NCBI GenBank assembly: GCA_009739215.1 | Contig: VSJF01000008.1 | Span: forward strand, 1,612,001-1,676,000 | Source of the DNA: Floccularia luteovirens | Taxonomy: Eukaryota; Basidiomycota; Agaricomycetes; Agaricales; Squamanitaceae | Direction: 5' to 3' | DNA length: 64,000 bases | Part shown: positions 52,145 to 62,869 of the stretch, in pieces | Layout of the letters: each line of letters begins with the position of its first letter | Numbering within the stretch: position 1 is the first letter of the stretch | Program-made: the position numbers and the translations under genes | The notes under the pieces: generated by a model | The model's database searches: none | Seen by the model: the letters and a program-made list of their open reading frames with translations, nothing else | Told to the model about the DNA's origin: nothing

Positions 52145-53109
52145 GCACAGAAAGCTTAATCCATTATCACCCTATGATGTCAACTCTTGGGAACGTCTCA
52201 GCCTTAAACACAATCTACTCCACAGACATAAGCATATCATCAATGATCTCCAAAAAGGTTTCAATGCTGGCATCACCAAAATATACACTACACATGCCCC
52301 TAATAATAATAATTCAGTACATACCTACCAACAACCATATCAACAAATCATTGACAAAGAGTTCCAATGCCAGCACTATATTGGTCCATTCTCCAGAACT
52401 AAATTGGAAACCTACATTGGCCCCTTCCAATCATCCCCTATGTTACTCATTCCAAAACCCGGAAAACCTGGTAAATTCCATGCCATCCATGATTTCTCCC
52501 ATCCCTGCAACACCCCATCATCATCTTCAATCAACAGCCATATATCTGTAGACAATTTTCCATGCATCTGGGATACATTCTCTACAACATGCTTCACAAT
52601 CTTTAACCTACCTCCAGGATCTCAAGCTTCAGTATAAGACATTGCAGAAGCATACAGAACCATCCCTGTCTCAAGTGAACAATGGCCAGAACTGGTGGTT
52701 AGACTCCACAACAAAGACCAATTTATCGTTAACACTAACAACAATTTTGGGCTTACATCTGCTGGAGGAATATATGGTACCCTTGCAGATGCTGCTCTTG
52801 ATATTTTTAGAGCTGAAGGTATTACCCCAGTATCAAAATGGGTTGATGACCATGTTTTCTTTCACATCCCCACTAAATACATTGAAGCATATAACATATA
52901 GTGTCAATCATGGCAGGTAGAAATCATTGCCAATGGTGGTCAAAGAACAGATGGTAGTTGCATATGGTTTGCAGGTAACAAACTACCTAATGACAGACAT
53001 GCTGAATTTGATGAAGACAATAGTACTCCAGTCAGAGACTTATCATCCAGCTCCATACGCCATTCTGATGATGCTTCTTTCACTTATGCAGATGCTGACA
53101 TCAATAGAA
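52137..53109 (+). pseudogene. DIRS-like reverse transcriptase, N-terminal half, interrupted
   Basis: The frame gives IGPFQSSPMLLIPKPGKPGK, FHAIHDFSHP, CFTIFNLPPGSQAS, a TAA at 52635, then DIAEAYRTIPVSSEQWPELV, NNNFGLTSAGGIYGTLADAA, SKWVDDHVFFHIPTK with the catalytic VDD, a TAG at 52899, and FAGNKLPNDRHAEFDEDN. The frame continues without shift into 60570 once the copia insertion and one copy of its TSD are removed. Confidence 0.85.
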
Positions 53110-53466
53110 TGTTGCGACAGCAACAATCACATGACTGATTACATAATTGATCATGTGATGGAGCACGTGACTGATGACGTGTCTCACACTCATATGCTCT
53201 ATGGCACGTGACTCTCACGAACATTCCATAACCTTCTACAAGGTTCTATATGTAGTCACATGATATGTTAGTGTACCTGCGCACGGACCATTGTACAAAG
53301 CTGTACAAACAGCAATTATGTATATAAGTAGAGCTACTGGACCTTATGTCCTTTGTCGAATTTCATTCGTAGTAGTCAGTAACTAGCACCTAAGTCTCTA
53401 AGAACCTAAGTAAGCTCTAAGGTAAGAACAGTCCCCTCTACTGTGTAAACAGGGTGCTGCTCAACA
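53110..53466 (+). repeat. 5' LTR of copia element
   Basis: Starts TGTTGCGACAGCAACA, itself a hairpin (TGTTGC/GCAACA), and ends GCTGCTCAACA. Contains several CACGTG motifs and TATATAAG at about 53321-53328, a likely promoter TATA. Confidence 0.95.
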
Positions 53467-53478
53467 GGTTATGGGCCC
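53467..53478 (+). other. Primer binding site, initiator tRNA-Met half-molecule type
   Basis: GGTTATGGGCCC directly follows the 5' LTR. It is complementary to GGGCCCATAACC, which fits the anticodon-stem region (anticodon CAU) of initiator tRNA-Met, the priming mode known for Drosophila copia and yeast Ty5. Confidence 0.7.
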
Positions 53479-53748
53479 CGGTGCCGGTCTCAATGGCGCG
53501 CTCGTCGCTGCCTATGATGACCAGGACTGGATCCTTACCTTTAGAGAAGTGACTCTCTGGAGACTCCCTTAACCAGGTAGAGACCCAGTGTTGTCCACTC
53601 TATCAAGTGGCCTAGATCGTAATAGTTGACTATGTCGACTCTATGCGAGCCCTTTCTTGTTGGCGCAGTACTTTGGACTGTGTTGAACGTTGTGCTGAAG
53701 CTCTTTATTGCAGCTCACTCAACAAACCCAACTTTAAGCAAACAAGAA

Positions 53749-54063
53749 ATGTCTTCTCAAGTATTCCAAGCTGTTTCTTTTGTCTTCTCCGGCGCTCGTT
53801 GGTATGAGTGGAAGACCCAGATGGTCAACCACCTCCAAGCGTCCCAATTGTGGCAAGTTGTGTCGGGTCTTAGGACTCGTCCGTCTCCGAGGTCTGCGGA
53901 CCAAGTAGACGAGCGCATGGTTGCGCTCACTTATGCCTGGGATGATAAAGACGATGCTGCCATTGGGCAATTAAAACAACGCCTCTCCCCTGAGATTCAG
54001 AACCTCGCTGCAAAGGCAGGGTGTACCACGTCAAAAATGATGTGGGATTGGTTAGTAGCACGG
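53749..54063 (+). pseudogene. Copia gag, N-terminal part
   Basis: Start MSSQVFQAVSFVFSGARWYE at 53749; continues WKTQMVNHLQASQLWQVVSG and KMMWDWLVAR, the gag pattern of copia elements (UBN2-like). Interrupted after ACGG at 54060-54063; the frame resumes as RYEVKELGTIFELYKKL at 55119. Confidence 0.85.
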
Positions 54064-55118
54064 TGAAGGACAGGTAAGTGCGAGCAGGCTCAGAAGCCTA
54101 ATGGGGAGCAGCGCGTCCGTCTGCTAATTCTGAAGAAAGTTCCTTGTTGAGAACTTAGGTGGTTGTATTTAAGGAGTGGACTTATGGATTAAATAACGGA
54201 GTGCACAGTGGTAGCGCGCAGGTGTGGAAGAATGCGGACGAAGTCCGCGTTAGAGAAGCGCAGTTAGATGTGCGCGAGCGCGTTATCTTGCGGAGTGCGG
54301 GTGCGCTTGGTGCGTGAGGGATATGTAGGTTGAGAGTGGTTTTTAGACTTTAGACGCTAACAGATTGGGATCGTAGAAACTTGTTCCTTTCACTATCGAA
54401 GTTACAATCTTTTATATCTACGGGCGTTGTGGAAAGAGTACTAAGTAATCGGAGAAATGTACTAAATTTAATGAACGGTAGCGGTAAAAAAAAAAAAAAT
54501 CGCAAGGGGCATCACCAGGAACATGCGCTATACTGGTTATAGAATTGTGAAACTCACAAAAGAGAAATAAAGGCTAAACAATGCTGGAGGGCCATCTGGT
54601 CTGCCTTGCGGAAACACAGCAAGGCTGAGCGTTGCTGTGCGCTCGCATCACACGTGACCAAGGTAGTCGTGATCCTGTGCACCAATATTAGCAGGAGCGC
54701 TGTTTTCTTGGTCCGAAAGGCAAATCCGCGTGATAATCCCGATTAAGACCGATGATCAGATAAGTGATGGCGCTGATACGGGGTTTTTACCGGCTAATTT
54801 TAGGAAACGCGGCGGCCGAGGGGCTTGTGAGCTAAAGTTGATGGTTGATGGCATCAGCGGGCCGCGTGGTCCTCATTAAGCTATGTGGCGTCTGGAAGAG
54901 TGCGCTGCGGGAATTAAGAATGGGGGCGCGTGTCCTGAGCGGGGCATTTGTGGCGTCTGGGGCTTCGCAATATGAAATTTGGGTAGTCGATTGCGTAAGA
55001 ATTGCTGAATGTTGCGCTTCGCGTTGTGATTGGTTGGGGAAGTTCTCTGATGCGCGTTAGGCTTAGACTATGTCTCAGGCTTACCATATCCGTTCCGAGG
55101 TAGTAGGGGTTTCCCACA
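54064..55118. mobile_element. Solo-LTR-like insertion inside copia gag
   Basis: 1055 bp beginning TGAAGGACAGG and ending GTTTCCCACA (TG...CA), flanked by the 4-bp duplication ACGG. Removing it and one ACGG rejoins gag in frame (VAR/RYEVKEL). It contains an AATAAA signal (about 54568) and an A13-type run (about 54487), and no coding sequence. I infer a solo LTR, family unknown. Confidence 0.7.
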
Positions 55119-57333
55119 ACGGTATGAGGTCAAGGAGCTAGGGACCATCTTCGAGCTCTACAAGAAGTTGAAAGACTTCAAGCTTGGAGGAGGCAACCCA
55201 GAGCCCGATTTCCTCCGCCTCAATGACATATTCGGGAGATTGCAGCAAAATGACTGCGAAATCCCTGAGTTGTTGCAGGCGTTAATCGCATTATCAGCGA
55301 TTCCAGATAAATGGAATACCGTAATCGCCAATCTGCTGCAAAACCGTAATGCGCAAACACTAAAATTAGTAGACGTCACACAAGCCGTCCAACACCAGTT
55401 TTCTGGGACAAACATTACCAGAGCCACTACTGGCGGTGGAGGACAGGCAAATAAGATGTCGAACGTTAAGCCTAAACAATCAAACCCCCAATATAAAGAC
55501 CAGTCTCAAAATAAAAAAGAAGACTCTCCCAAAGACGGTCAAAAGGGCGGCAAGAAGCAGCGTGGTAAAAGGGGGGGTAAAGGCAAAGGAGAGAAAGGAA
55601 AAGCAAAAACAGCGGAAGATCAGAATGAGGAAGGAAGTAGTTCACACGTCGCCTCCGTGGCTATCATGCCACCTAGCTCACTGGCGAGTCGTATTGAGCC
55701 ACCTAGTGCTCCGACTCCCAGGCCGAACTTCTTCCGGGAAAATCCCCACAAGTTCTACACTCCGCCGGCTGCTAGTACCTACACTGGTATGCAGGCGTTG
55801 AGACATCCTGAGACACCCTATAAAAGTGTCAAAAGGAGTAGGGAGCTTGTAGACCAACAAGGTCTGCCACGGCGACCACAGCATCTTCGTGTTCACGAGG
55901 AAACTGTGTTGTTACGTGAGCGGTTGGAACCCTCGACCTCTAGATTAGAGGAAGTACCGGAAGAGGTAAGTGCACCTCCATCAAAGCGTATGAGAACCGC
56001 CTCACCAGAACCTTGGGAACTGCGCCTGGCCCGTTCGGACTCAGGTGATAGTGTATCTCTCGGATCGGAGGAAGAGGACCGGGACTATCCATGTCCCGCT
56101 AACGGTTGGACAGAGATGGAGGTTGACGCGGAGATTGCGGACGCTGCAGGAATTGGGCGCATCAATGAGGCGCTTGAATCCGGATATGTGAATGAAAGGC
56201 AAGTACCTTTATCTTCTTACAAACATAGCAACAAGATTGATCGTGACCCACAGCGCCCTCTTTTAGCTGGCTGCAGAGGCGGACTTTTATGTACCTTGTC
56301 ACATGTATCTCTTGGCCCTTCTCAGGGCAATATTAATAATCATTTTGCTGTATGTTCGAAGTGTAAGGGAAAAGCAAAGGATCCTAATCACGCATCGTGG
56401 ATTATGGATTCTGGAGCATCGATGCATTTTACAAGTCAATTAACGGACTTCATTGAGTATAATACTCTGAAGACACCTATACCCATCGCAACAGCTTCTG
56501 ATGAAGTTGTATATGTTGAGGGACAAGGTACCGTAATGATGAGTCACGAGATAGTTATACCTCTCAATGGAAACAAAGAGAGAAGAACACGTAAGACGAC
56601 TAGGATATCTCCAGTCTATTACATCCCTAGATTGAGCGGACGCCTACTCTCTATGGGACAGTTCCTGTCTGAAAAGGGGAACAGTGTTAGAGGGAAAGAG
56701 TCCCTCATCAATATGCATGATTATAAAGGCGTCCCTTTCTTGTCCTGTGAACCTCACATAAAAGGTGATACCATATACTGGTGTGATGCTCGCATAGTGC
56801 GCAAACCCAGTGATAAAGCCTCTGTCATGGTGTACAAGGTTACCTATGATACATGGCATAAGAGATTTGGACACCCGTCTAAACGGGTTCTCCAGAAAGC
56901 ACCTGAGAATACAATTGGTCTTCCGTCTTCTATGGAAGTGCCTAAGGAACACCCATTATGTCCGGGCTGTCTCCGAGGAAAGCAACATAGTAAGTCTTTC
57001 CCCCAGAGCTCTTCACGAGCTTCTGCACCATTTGAGTTGGTTCACTCCGACTTAAAGCAGTTTCCAATCGCAAGTTATCACAAATATCGCTATGTAATAA
57101 CCTTCCTTGATGACTTCACGTCTCATGCATGGACTATGAATTTGCGCCATAAATCCGACTCGGTAGCTGCAATGAAAAAGTTCACTGCATTCGTTAAAGT
57201 GCAACACAACACTGAAATCAAAAAGTGGCGCTTTGATGGAGGGGGTGAATACCAGCAGATTGAAGTGTTGCTGAAGGAAATGGGAGTACTCGTTGAGAAA
57301 TCAGTTCCATATGAACAACAGCAGAATGGTTGA
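55119..57333 (+). pseudogene. Copia gag C-part, protease and integrase up to a nonsense codon
   Basis: Continues gag (DFKLGGGNPEPDFLRLNDIF), then a Lys/Gly-rich region, the aspartic protease WIMDSGASMHFT (about 56398), the GAG-pre-integrase TWHKRFGHPSKR and CPGCLRGKQHSKSF, and integrase catalytic sites HSDLKQF and RFDGGGEY. At 57331 the codon after EQQQNG is TGA. In the family this position is Arg (QNGRAERLNRTL), so CGA to TGA is the simplest change. No CCHC knuckle was noticed in gag. Confidence 0.88.
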
Positions 57334-60009
57334 GCAGAACGTCTAAATCGCACCTTAATGGATAAAGCGGAAGCAATGCGACATGACGCCTGTCTACCAG
57401 ATAGCTGGTGGGAATTTAGCGTGGAACAAGCAGTACACGTCTATAATCGTTCTCCTATGGCGCGCCTTAAATGGCGCACTCCATTTGAAGCATTAAATAA
57501 AATTAAACCGGAAGTCAATCATCTCAGAGTTTTTGGATGTGCAGCCTATGTCTACCTCCCCGAAGAAAAACGGGTGAATAAACTCGCTCCTAAATCAGAG
57601 CTGATGGTATTCATTGGACACCCTGAAGGAGTAAAGGGCTATCGCTTTATGCGACTGCACAACAATAGCATCTTTGTGGCAGCTACCGCCATCTTTGATG
57701 AGCTTTCCTTTCCAAAATGTCCAGATCAGAAAAATCGTGGTGTTACTGAATTAGGACAAGATCCCCCACCTCAAAGTCCAGATAATTCTGACGATGAGGA
57801 TAGTGACGCTTCTGAGCAAAGCTCGCGTTACGAACCAAATGTTGATAATGAGTCCGTTAGACCAGACAACCATTACCCGGAGTACCCTGTGAACTATGAA
57901 GAGGTCCCTAGCTCTCCAAGGAGACGACCTCAACAAATTGTTCACAGACCACCCATTCCTTTCCATGGGAGTGAGGGACTTGACGAAGCCCCCACACCCC
58001 CTGTGTCTCCAAACAGGGAATATCGACGCTTACCTCCACCGTCACCAAGACCTAGGAGTGCAGCAGATGATATTGAGTACGCGCGTCGTCAAAGAACAGG
58101 CACGCCTGAACGGCAGTTTGTTCCCAGACAAGAACCGCCGCGACGCTCAGAGAGACAGAGGAGAATACCTAGACATGTCACAGAAGACAATGCTTATGGG
58201 GACACGAACCCTCAGGATATACTCCTGAATCAGGATGATTTAGTGTATTGGCGAGATAATGTGGACCAACATTGGGTTACACAGCCGCGACAGGTTCCCG
58301 TACCTAGTCCCGTGCAATCACGCCCATCTGACAATACACGCCCTGATATAAGCACTAGGGAAAATGGATCAGATGAACCTGATGTTGCTAAACTAGCACA
58401 GGAAGGGGGTGTAGAATTCACGGCATATTTGCTTGCCATGGGCGCATCAGCTGTGGATCTTACTCCAACTCAATTTCGTGATATAGCGCGCCTACCCAAG
58501 GCTGCCAGGGATGAATGGTATGTTGCTTGCCGCGAAGAAATGGAGGCTCTTCGTAAGCGCGACGTAATGTCTGGCCTTGTAGATCTACCCCAAGGTCGAA
58601 GGGCAGTTAAAAACAGATGGGTGTTTGTGACCAAGTCCGATGGTCGCAAGAAAGCACGACTAGTTGCCAAAGGTTTCTCACAAGTAGAAGGGCTAGACTT
58701 CGAAGAGATCTTCTCGCCAGTTGTAAGATTTGAAACTGTGCGCATCCTTCTCGCGCTAGCTGCGCTGAAGAATTGGGCTATTACAGGCCTGGATGTCAAG
58801 AGTGCCTTTCTGTATGGCAAACTTGAAGAAGAGATCTATATGATCCAACCTGAAGGCTTCGTTGTCAAAGGACAAGAGAAAAAAGTCATCCGCTTACAAA
58901 GAGCAATTTATGGCCTTAAACAAGCCGCTCTAGCGTGGTGGAGAGGACTTGTAACGAGTATGGAAGAGCTTGGCTTCCAACGTACTCAGAGTGATGCAGG
59001 AATATTTGTCCATTGGTCAAAAGACCGACGAGATATCGTGATCGCGGTAGTCTATGTAGACGACGCAATCTGGACAGGGTCTAATCCTACCCTGGTTAAC
59101 AAGCTCAAAAAGGAATTTATGAAGAAATGGGAATGTCACGATCTGGGAGATGTCAAGGAATTCCTTGGCATGCGCATTGAGCGAAGCGGTCAGTCTTACA
59201 AGATAGACCAAGTAGCTTACCTGAAAAAGGTTCTTGCGCGCTTCGGCATGGTGAATGCTCGTAGAGCTGATACACCACTCCCTGCTGGATATAAACCAGT
59301 CCCTAATGAGGGAACCGCGACCCCTGCTCTGAGAACAGAGTTTCAACAAATCATTGGAAGTTTGCTGTATCTAATGATTGGAACTCGACCTGATATTGCC
59401 TATGCAGTAATCAGGTTATCAACTTTTTCAGCAAATCCAACACCAGACCATGTCGATAAGGCAAAATACATTATGAGGTATTTGGTCGGTACCCAGGACT
59501 ACACAATTAATTATGTGGGCAAGTCCGGTGAAGGATTATATGCCTACACAGATTCTGATTGGGCATCTGACGAAACGTCGCGTAAGTCCCATACAGGTTT
59601 CTACATGATGCTAGCTAAAGGCATCGTCGCGTGGCAAAGTCGCAGACAAAAAACTATAGCACTAAGCTCCACTGAGGCCGAATATATGGCAGGCTCTGAC
59701 TGTTGTCGCCAACTCATGTGGATGCGAAATGTCTTTGATGAGGTTGGTTTACCCTTCGTAAAACCAATACCAATCTACATGGATAATCAGGGAGCAAATT
59801 TCATAGCTTCCAATCCTGTCGCCGAACGGCGCACAAAGCACATTGACATCCGTTACCACTATATACGAGAGTGTATCGAAAACGGAAAGGTCAAGGTTTT
59901 CTTCGTTGAAGGAGTAAACAATCCGGCAGACATGTTAACAAAACCTCTGTCTAACATTCTTTTTCACAAGTGCCGCACCCAACTACAGCTTGAATTTTAT
60001 TCGCAGTAA
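57334..60009 (+). CDS. Copia integrase end, reverse transcriptase and RNase H
   Basis: Open after the TGA: AERLNRT (third catalytic acid of the integrase core), a Pro/Arg/Ser-rich tether (about 57770-58420), the RT with LVAKGFSQVEGLDFEEIFSP, LDVKSAFLYGKLEEEIYMIQ, YGLKQAALAW and catalytic YVDD (about 59055), and RNase H with YTDSDWASDETSRKS, ALSSTEAEYMA, the ERRTKHIDIRYHYIRE motif, NNPADMLTKPLS and stop at 60009. Intact as read, but it would need readthrough of the TGA or trans-supply of integrase. Confidence 0.93.
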   Translation, partial: AERLNRTLMDKAEAMRHDACLPDSWWEFSVEQAVHVYNRSPMARLKWRTPFEALNKIKPEVNHLRVFGCAAYVYLPEEKRVNKLAPKSELMVFIGHPEGVKGYRFMRLHNNSIFVAATAIFDELSFPKCPDQKNRGVTELGQDPPPQSPDNSDDEDSDASEQSSRYEPNVDNESVRPDNHYPEYPVNYEEVPSSPRRRPQQIVHRPPIPFHGSEGLDEAPTPPVSPNREYRRLPPPSPRPRSAADDIEYARRQRTGTPERQFVPRQEPPRRSERQRRIPRHVTEDNAYGDTNPQDILLNQDDLVYWRDNVDQHWVTQPRQVPVPSPVQSRPSDNTRPDISTRENGSDEPDVAKLAQEGGVEFTAYLLAMGASAVDLTPTQFRDIARLPKAARDEWYVACREEMEALRKRDVMSGLVDLPQGRRAVKNRWVFVTKSDGRKKARLVAKGFSQVEGLDFEEIFSPVVRFETVRILLALAALKNWAITGLDVKSAFLYGKLEEEIYMIQPEGFVVKGQEKKVIRLQRAIYGLKQAALAWWRGLVTSMEELGFQRTQSDAGIFVHWSKDRRDIVIAVVYVDDAIWTGSNPTLVNKLKKEFMKKWECHDLGDVKEFLGMRIERSGQSYKIDQVAYLKKVLARFGMVNARRADTPLPAGYKPVPNEGTATPALRTEFQQIIGSLLYLMIGTRPDIAYAVIRLSTFSANPTPDHVDKAKYIMRYLVGTQDYTINYVGKSGEGLYAYTDSDWASDETSRKSHTGFYMMLAKGIVAWQSRRQKTIALSSTEAEYMAGSDCCRQLMWMRNVFDEVGLPFVKPIPIYMDNQGANFIASNPVAERRTKHIDIRYHYIRECIENGKVKVFFVEGVNNPADMLTKPLSNILFHKCRTQLQLEFYSQ

Positions 60010-60199
60010 TTTGGTTGATGCCTCCTAAGAGTGAGAAGCACATAGTAGATCTATTGCAGATCATAACAATGATGCTAATTCTCTGGCACTATTACTCTAT
60101 TTAACTAGAGACACACTATTGAGATTGTTCTCTAGTTGCTGTCTCTACTTCCACTTAGATACCAGAATGATATCCTTCAATGGACTCACACTGTGTACT

Positions 60200-60210
60200 A
60201 AGTGAGGGGG
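60200..60210 (+). other. Polypurine tract of copia element
   Basis: AAGTGAGGGGG just before the 3' LTR (separated by TG), the usual plus-strand priming site. Confidence 0.75.
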
Positions 60211-60212
60211 TG

Positions 60213-60569
60213 TGTTGCGACAGCAACAATCACATGACTGATTACATAATTGATCATGTGATGGAGCACGTGACTGATGACGTGTCTCACACTCATATGC
60301 TCTATGGCACGTGACTCTCACGAACATTCCATAACCTTCTACAAGGTTCTATATGTAGTCACATGATATGTTAGTGTACCTGCGCACGGACCATTGTACA
60401 AAGCTGTACAAACAGCAATTATGTATATAAGTAGAGCTACTGGACCTTATGTCCTTTGTCGAATTTCATTCGTAGTAGTCAGTAACTAGCACCTAAGTCT
60501 CTAAGAACCTAAGTAAGCTCTAAGGTAAGAACAGTCCCCTCTACTGTGTAAACAGGGTGCTGCTCAACA
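60213..60569 (+). repeat. 3' LTR of copia element
   Basis: 357 bp, no difference from the 5' LTR found by eye, followed by the TSD copy TAGAA. Confidence 0.95.
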
Positions 60570-61300
60570 TAGAATCTCCATGCAACTTGGGATTCCATGG
60601 GAACCATCCAAAACCATTCCCTTCCAAAGTGTTTTCACATACCTGGGCCTCATATAGGATATTGACAAGAAATGTGTTTCCATTCCAAAGATAAAGAAAG
60701 AGAAATACACAAAAGCCATACAGGAATGAAAGACTACTAGAATGCATACATTATCCCAAATATGCCAGCTCTATGGAAAGTTACTTCATGTGTCCTTGGT
60801 GGTTACTGAAGGATGTGCATATCTCACCAACCTGGAAACCCTGCTATCTATCTTCAGTAACAACCCTTTCATGACATGCACTCCTCCCCACAAATGTGAA
60901 GATAACATGGAATAGTGGCTCTGCACCCTTACCAACCCAGACATCATCAGGGACATCTCAGGCCCATGCTCTATATAAGACTACCTTGCATTCTCAGATG
61001 CTAGCATAGGCTTTGATATTGGCATCACGATTGGCCCAAAATGGTGAGCATGGAAACTCCTCCCAGGCTGGAAAAGTGAAAACTGAGATATCAGCTAGAC
61101 TGAAGCTGTTGGCTTCGAGCTGCTATCACGTGCTGTCAGCAAACTTGCAACCCCTGGCTCCACCTTCAAAGTCTTTGGAGACAATCAAGGGGTCGTTGAA
61201 GGATGGTGGAAAGGCAGAAGCAGAAACAGGCAAACCAATCATATCTTTAGATGGATTCACACTCTCACCAAAGAAACTAGATGCAATATTCTCACCATAT
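60570..61300 (+). pseudogene. DIRS-like RT connection and RNase H, seven stops
   Basis: Resumes the RT frame (GIPWEPSKTIPF) and reads a connection domain (YGKLLHVSLVVTEGCAYLTN) and an RNase H core (AFSDASIGFDIGITIG, AVGFELLSRAVSKLATPGS, KVFGDNQGVVEGWWKGRS). Stops at 60655, 60727, 60913, 60976, 61045, 61084 and 61096 are all in this one frame, with no frameshift. At several of them the family has Trp (LGLI-W-D, QE-W-K, E-W-W) or Arg (W-R-AW). It ends at the TIR element. Confidence 0.85.
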
Positions 61301-61329
61301 CAGCAAATCCTGGTTTTAGTCTGACTTGA

Positions 61330-61630
61330 GCCATAGTAAGCTATAGCATCTATAGTAATCCATAGTGATTCATAGTGATTCATAGATTTTGGCTATTTTC
61401 CATAGTGACCCATAGTGGCTTATAGATGTCAATCATTTTCATAGTAATCCATAGTAACTCATAGTAACCCATAGTATTTATAGTATTCCATAGTAACCCA
61501 TAGTATCCATAGTATTCCATAGTAACTCATAGTATTTCATAGTAACTCATAGTAGTCCATAGATATTAATCATTTCCATAGTATTCTATAGATGCTATAT
61601 AAATTTGTATAATAATGTATAGTAATCTGT
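61330..61630 (+). repeat. CATAGTRAYYCATAGT-type short tandem repeats
   Basis: Many units of 10-20 bp built on CATAGT (CATAGTAACTCATAGTATTC and variants) in a single orientation. Confidence 0.85.
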
Positions 61631-61739
61631 AGTATTTTGACTTAGAGTACTATTTCGCTTTTTGGATTAGATAAGCAAAACATCGGACTTGGACTTAGAA
61701 AGATTTTTGGACTTTGCTGAAGTCGAAATTTGAACTTCA

Positions 61740-62470
61740 AAAAAATTTTTTTTTTCTAAGTCACGTGACCTGTGGCTGACGTGGCATACTTCGAACTTCA
61801 ACTTTTTTTTTTGCTTCGAAGTTTTCAACCTTCATCTTGATAAGTCATTCTTTTCTCCTTTTCTTTTACTGACATTCTTTTTCTAGATTCATTTCATTAT
61901 CATATATCTCTGCCATATCTGCTCATTGTCAGGACCTAGAGATGGAAGGAGTTGAGGAGATGTGATAGCTTGGGCATTTGGTATGTTTTGTGTCCGCTTT
62001 TTTCCTCTTTTTTTATATGTTTTCAACTTTTTCCCCTGTATGTTCCGACTTTTTCCTTCTTTTTTTATACATTTCCTCTCTTTCTAGTTGTGTTTTCAAT
62101 CCCCTTTCTCTTGTTTCATGTGTCCGACTTTTTTCCTTGTTTTTTCATATGTTTTCAACTTTTTTCTTTCTTTCTATATGTTTCCGACTTTTTTTTGCCT
62201 TTTTTGGTATGTTTCCAACCTTTTCCTTTTTTGTCATGTTTCTGACTTCTTCTGTCTTTTCAGTTATGTTTTCCGACTTGATATGTTTTTTTTCCAACTT
62301 AGTATGTTTTTTTTATGTTTTTTTTCCGACTTTTTATGTTTTTTTCTATGTTTTTTTCCAACTTTTTTTATGTTTTTTTTTCCAACTTTTTTATGTTTTT
62401 TTGTTTGACTTTCTATGTTTTTTTTTCCCAACTTTTTATGTTTTTTTGTCCGACTTTTTTTGTCTTTTTT
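61740..62470 (+). repeat. Pyrimidine-rich (T-rich) repeat tract
   Basis: About 700 bp, mostly T on the plus strand, with units like TATGTTTTTTTCCGACTTTT. The long ORFs in it (for example poly-Phe reading) are composition artefacts. Confidence 0.85.
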
Positions 62471-62579
62471 TAAATTTCTTCTATGTAGTATTATATAGTA
62501 GTATGTAGTAATTGTAGTAGTAAAAATAAAATGAATATAATAAAATGAATAATCCAATAAAGTATATATACTATTATAG

Positions 62580-62855
62580 TAGTGCTATGGAGTGCTCTAG
62601 AGTTGGGAACCCATGCTATGGGCACTATGGGCACTATGGCTCACTATAGATCACTATACAAATATCTATGGAGCACTATGGAGTACTATAGAGCACTATA
62701 TAGATGCCTATTCATCTATGGAGCACTACAGAGATACTTATATATCTATGGAGCACTATGGAGTGCTACTGGAGTGCTCTGGAGTTGGAAACCCATGCTA
62801 TGGGCACTATGGGCACTATGGCACTATAGAGCACTCCATAGTGCTCCATAGTTGA
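62580..62855 (+). repeat. ATGGAGCACTATGG-type tandem repeats
   Basis: Interspersed ATGGAGCACTATGGAGTACT and CTATGGGCACTATGGGCACT units; two larger similar halves around GTTGGGAACCCATGCTATGG and GTTGGAAACCCATGCTATGG. Confidence 0.8.
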
Positions 62856-62869
62856 CCCAAGGTTTGCTG

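Larger units (their letters stand above)
53110..60569 (+). mobile_element. Ty1/copia LTR retrotransposon, nested in the DIRS-like element
   Basis: 357-bp LTRs at both ends start TGTTG and end CAACA, and appear identical by eye. They are flanked by the 5-bp target duplication TAGAA. Gene order gag-protease-integrase-RT-RNase H is the copia order. The coding part is broken by a 1055-bp insert in gag and a TGA at 57331 in the integrase. Confidence 0.95.
61301..62869. mobile_element. Repeat-filled TIR element inside the DIRS-like RNase H
   Basis: 1569 bp bounded by imperfect inverted repeats CAGCAAATCCTGG (left) and CCAAGGTTTGCTG (right), flanked by AT on both sides. Removing it with one AT joins the flanking RNase H in frame (ILTI/CRYIPGKCNPADGPSRG). 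It holds no transposase ORF. The inside is nearly all tandem repeats of three kinds, so it is a non-autonomous element of unknown superfamily. Confidence 0.7.

Noticed and set aside
54064..55118. An intron in copia gag (strong GTAAGTGCG donor just inside the left edge)
   Set aside because: No AG acceptor restores the frame, while the ACGG duplication with TG...CA ends does; an insertion explains it better.
61952..62557. Long overlapping ORFs rich in Phe/Leu/Ser and, on the other strand, Lys
   Set aside because: Products of the T-rich tandem repeat; all frames lacking stops reflect composition.
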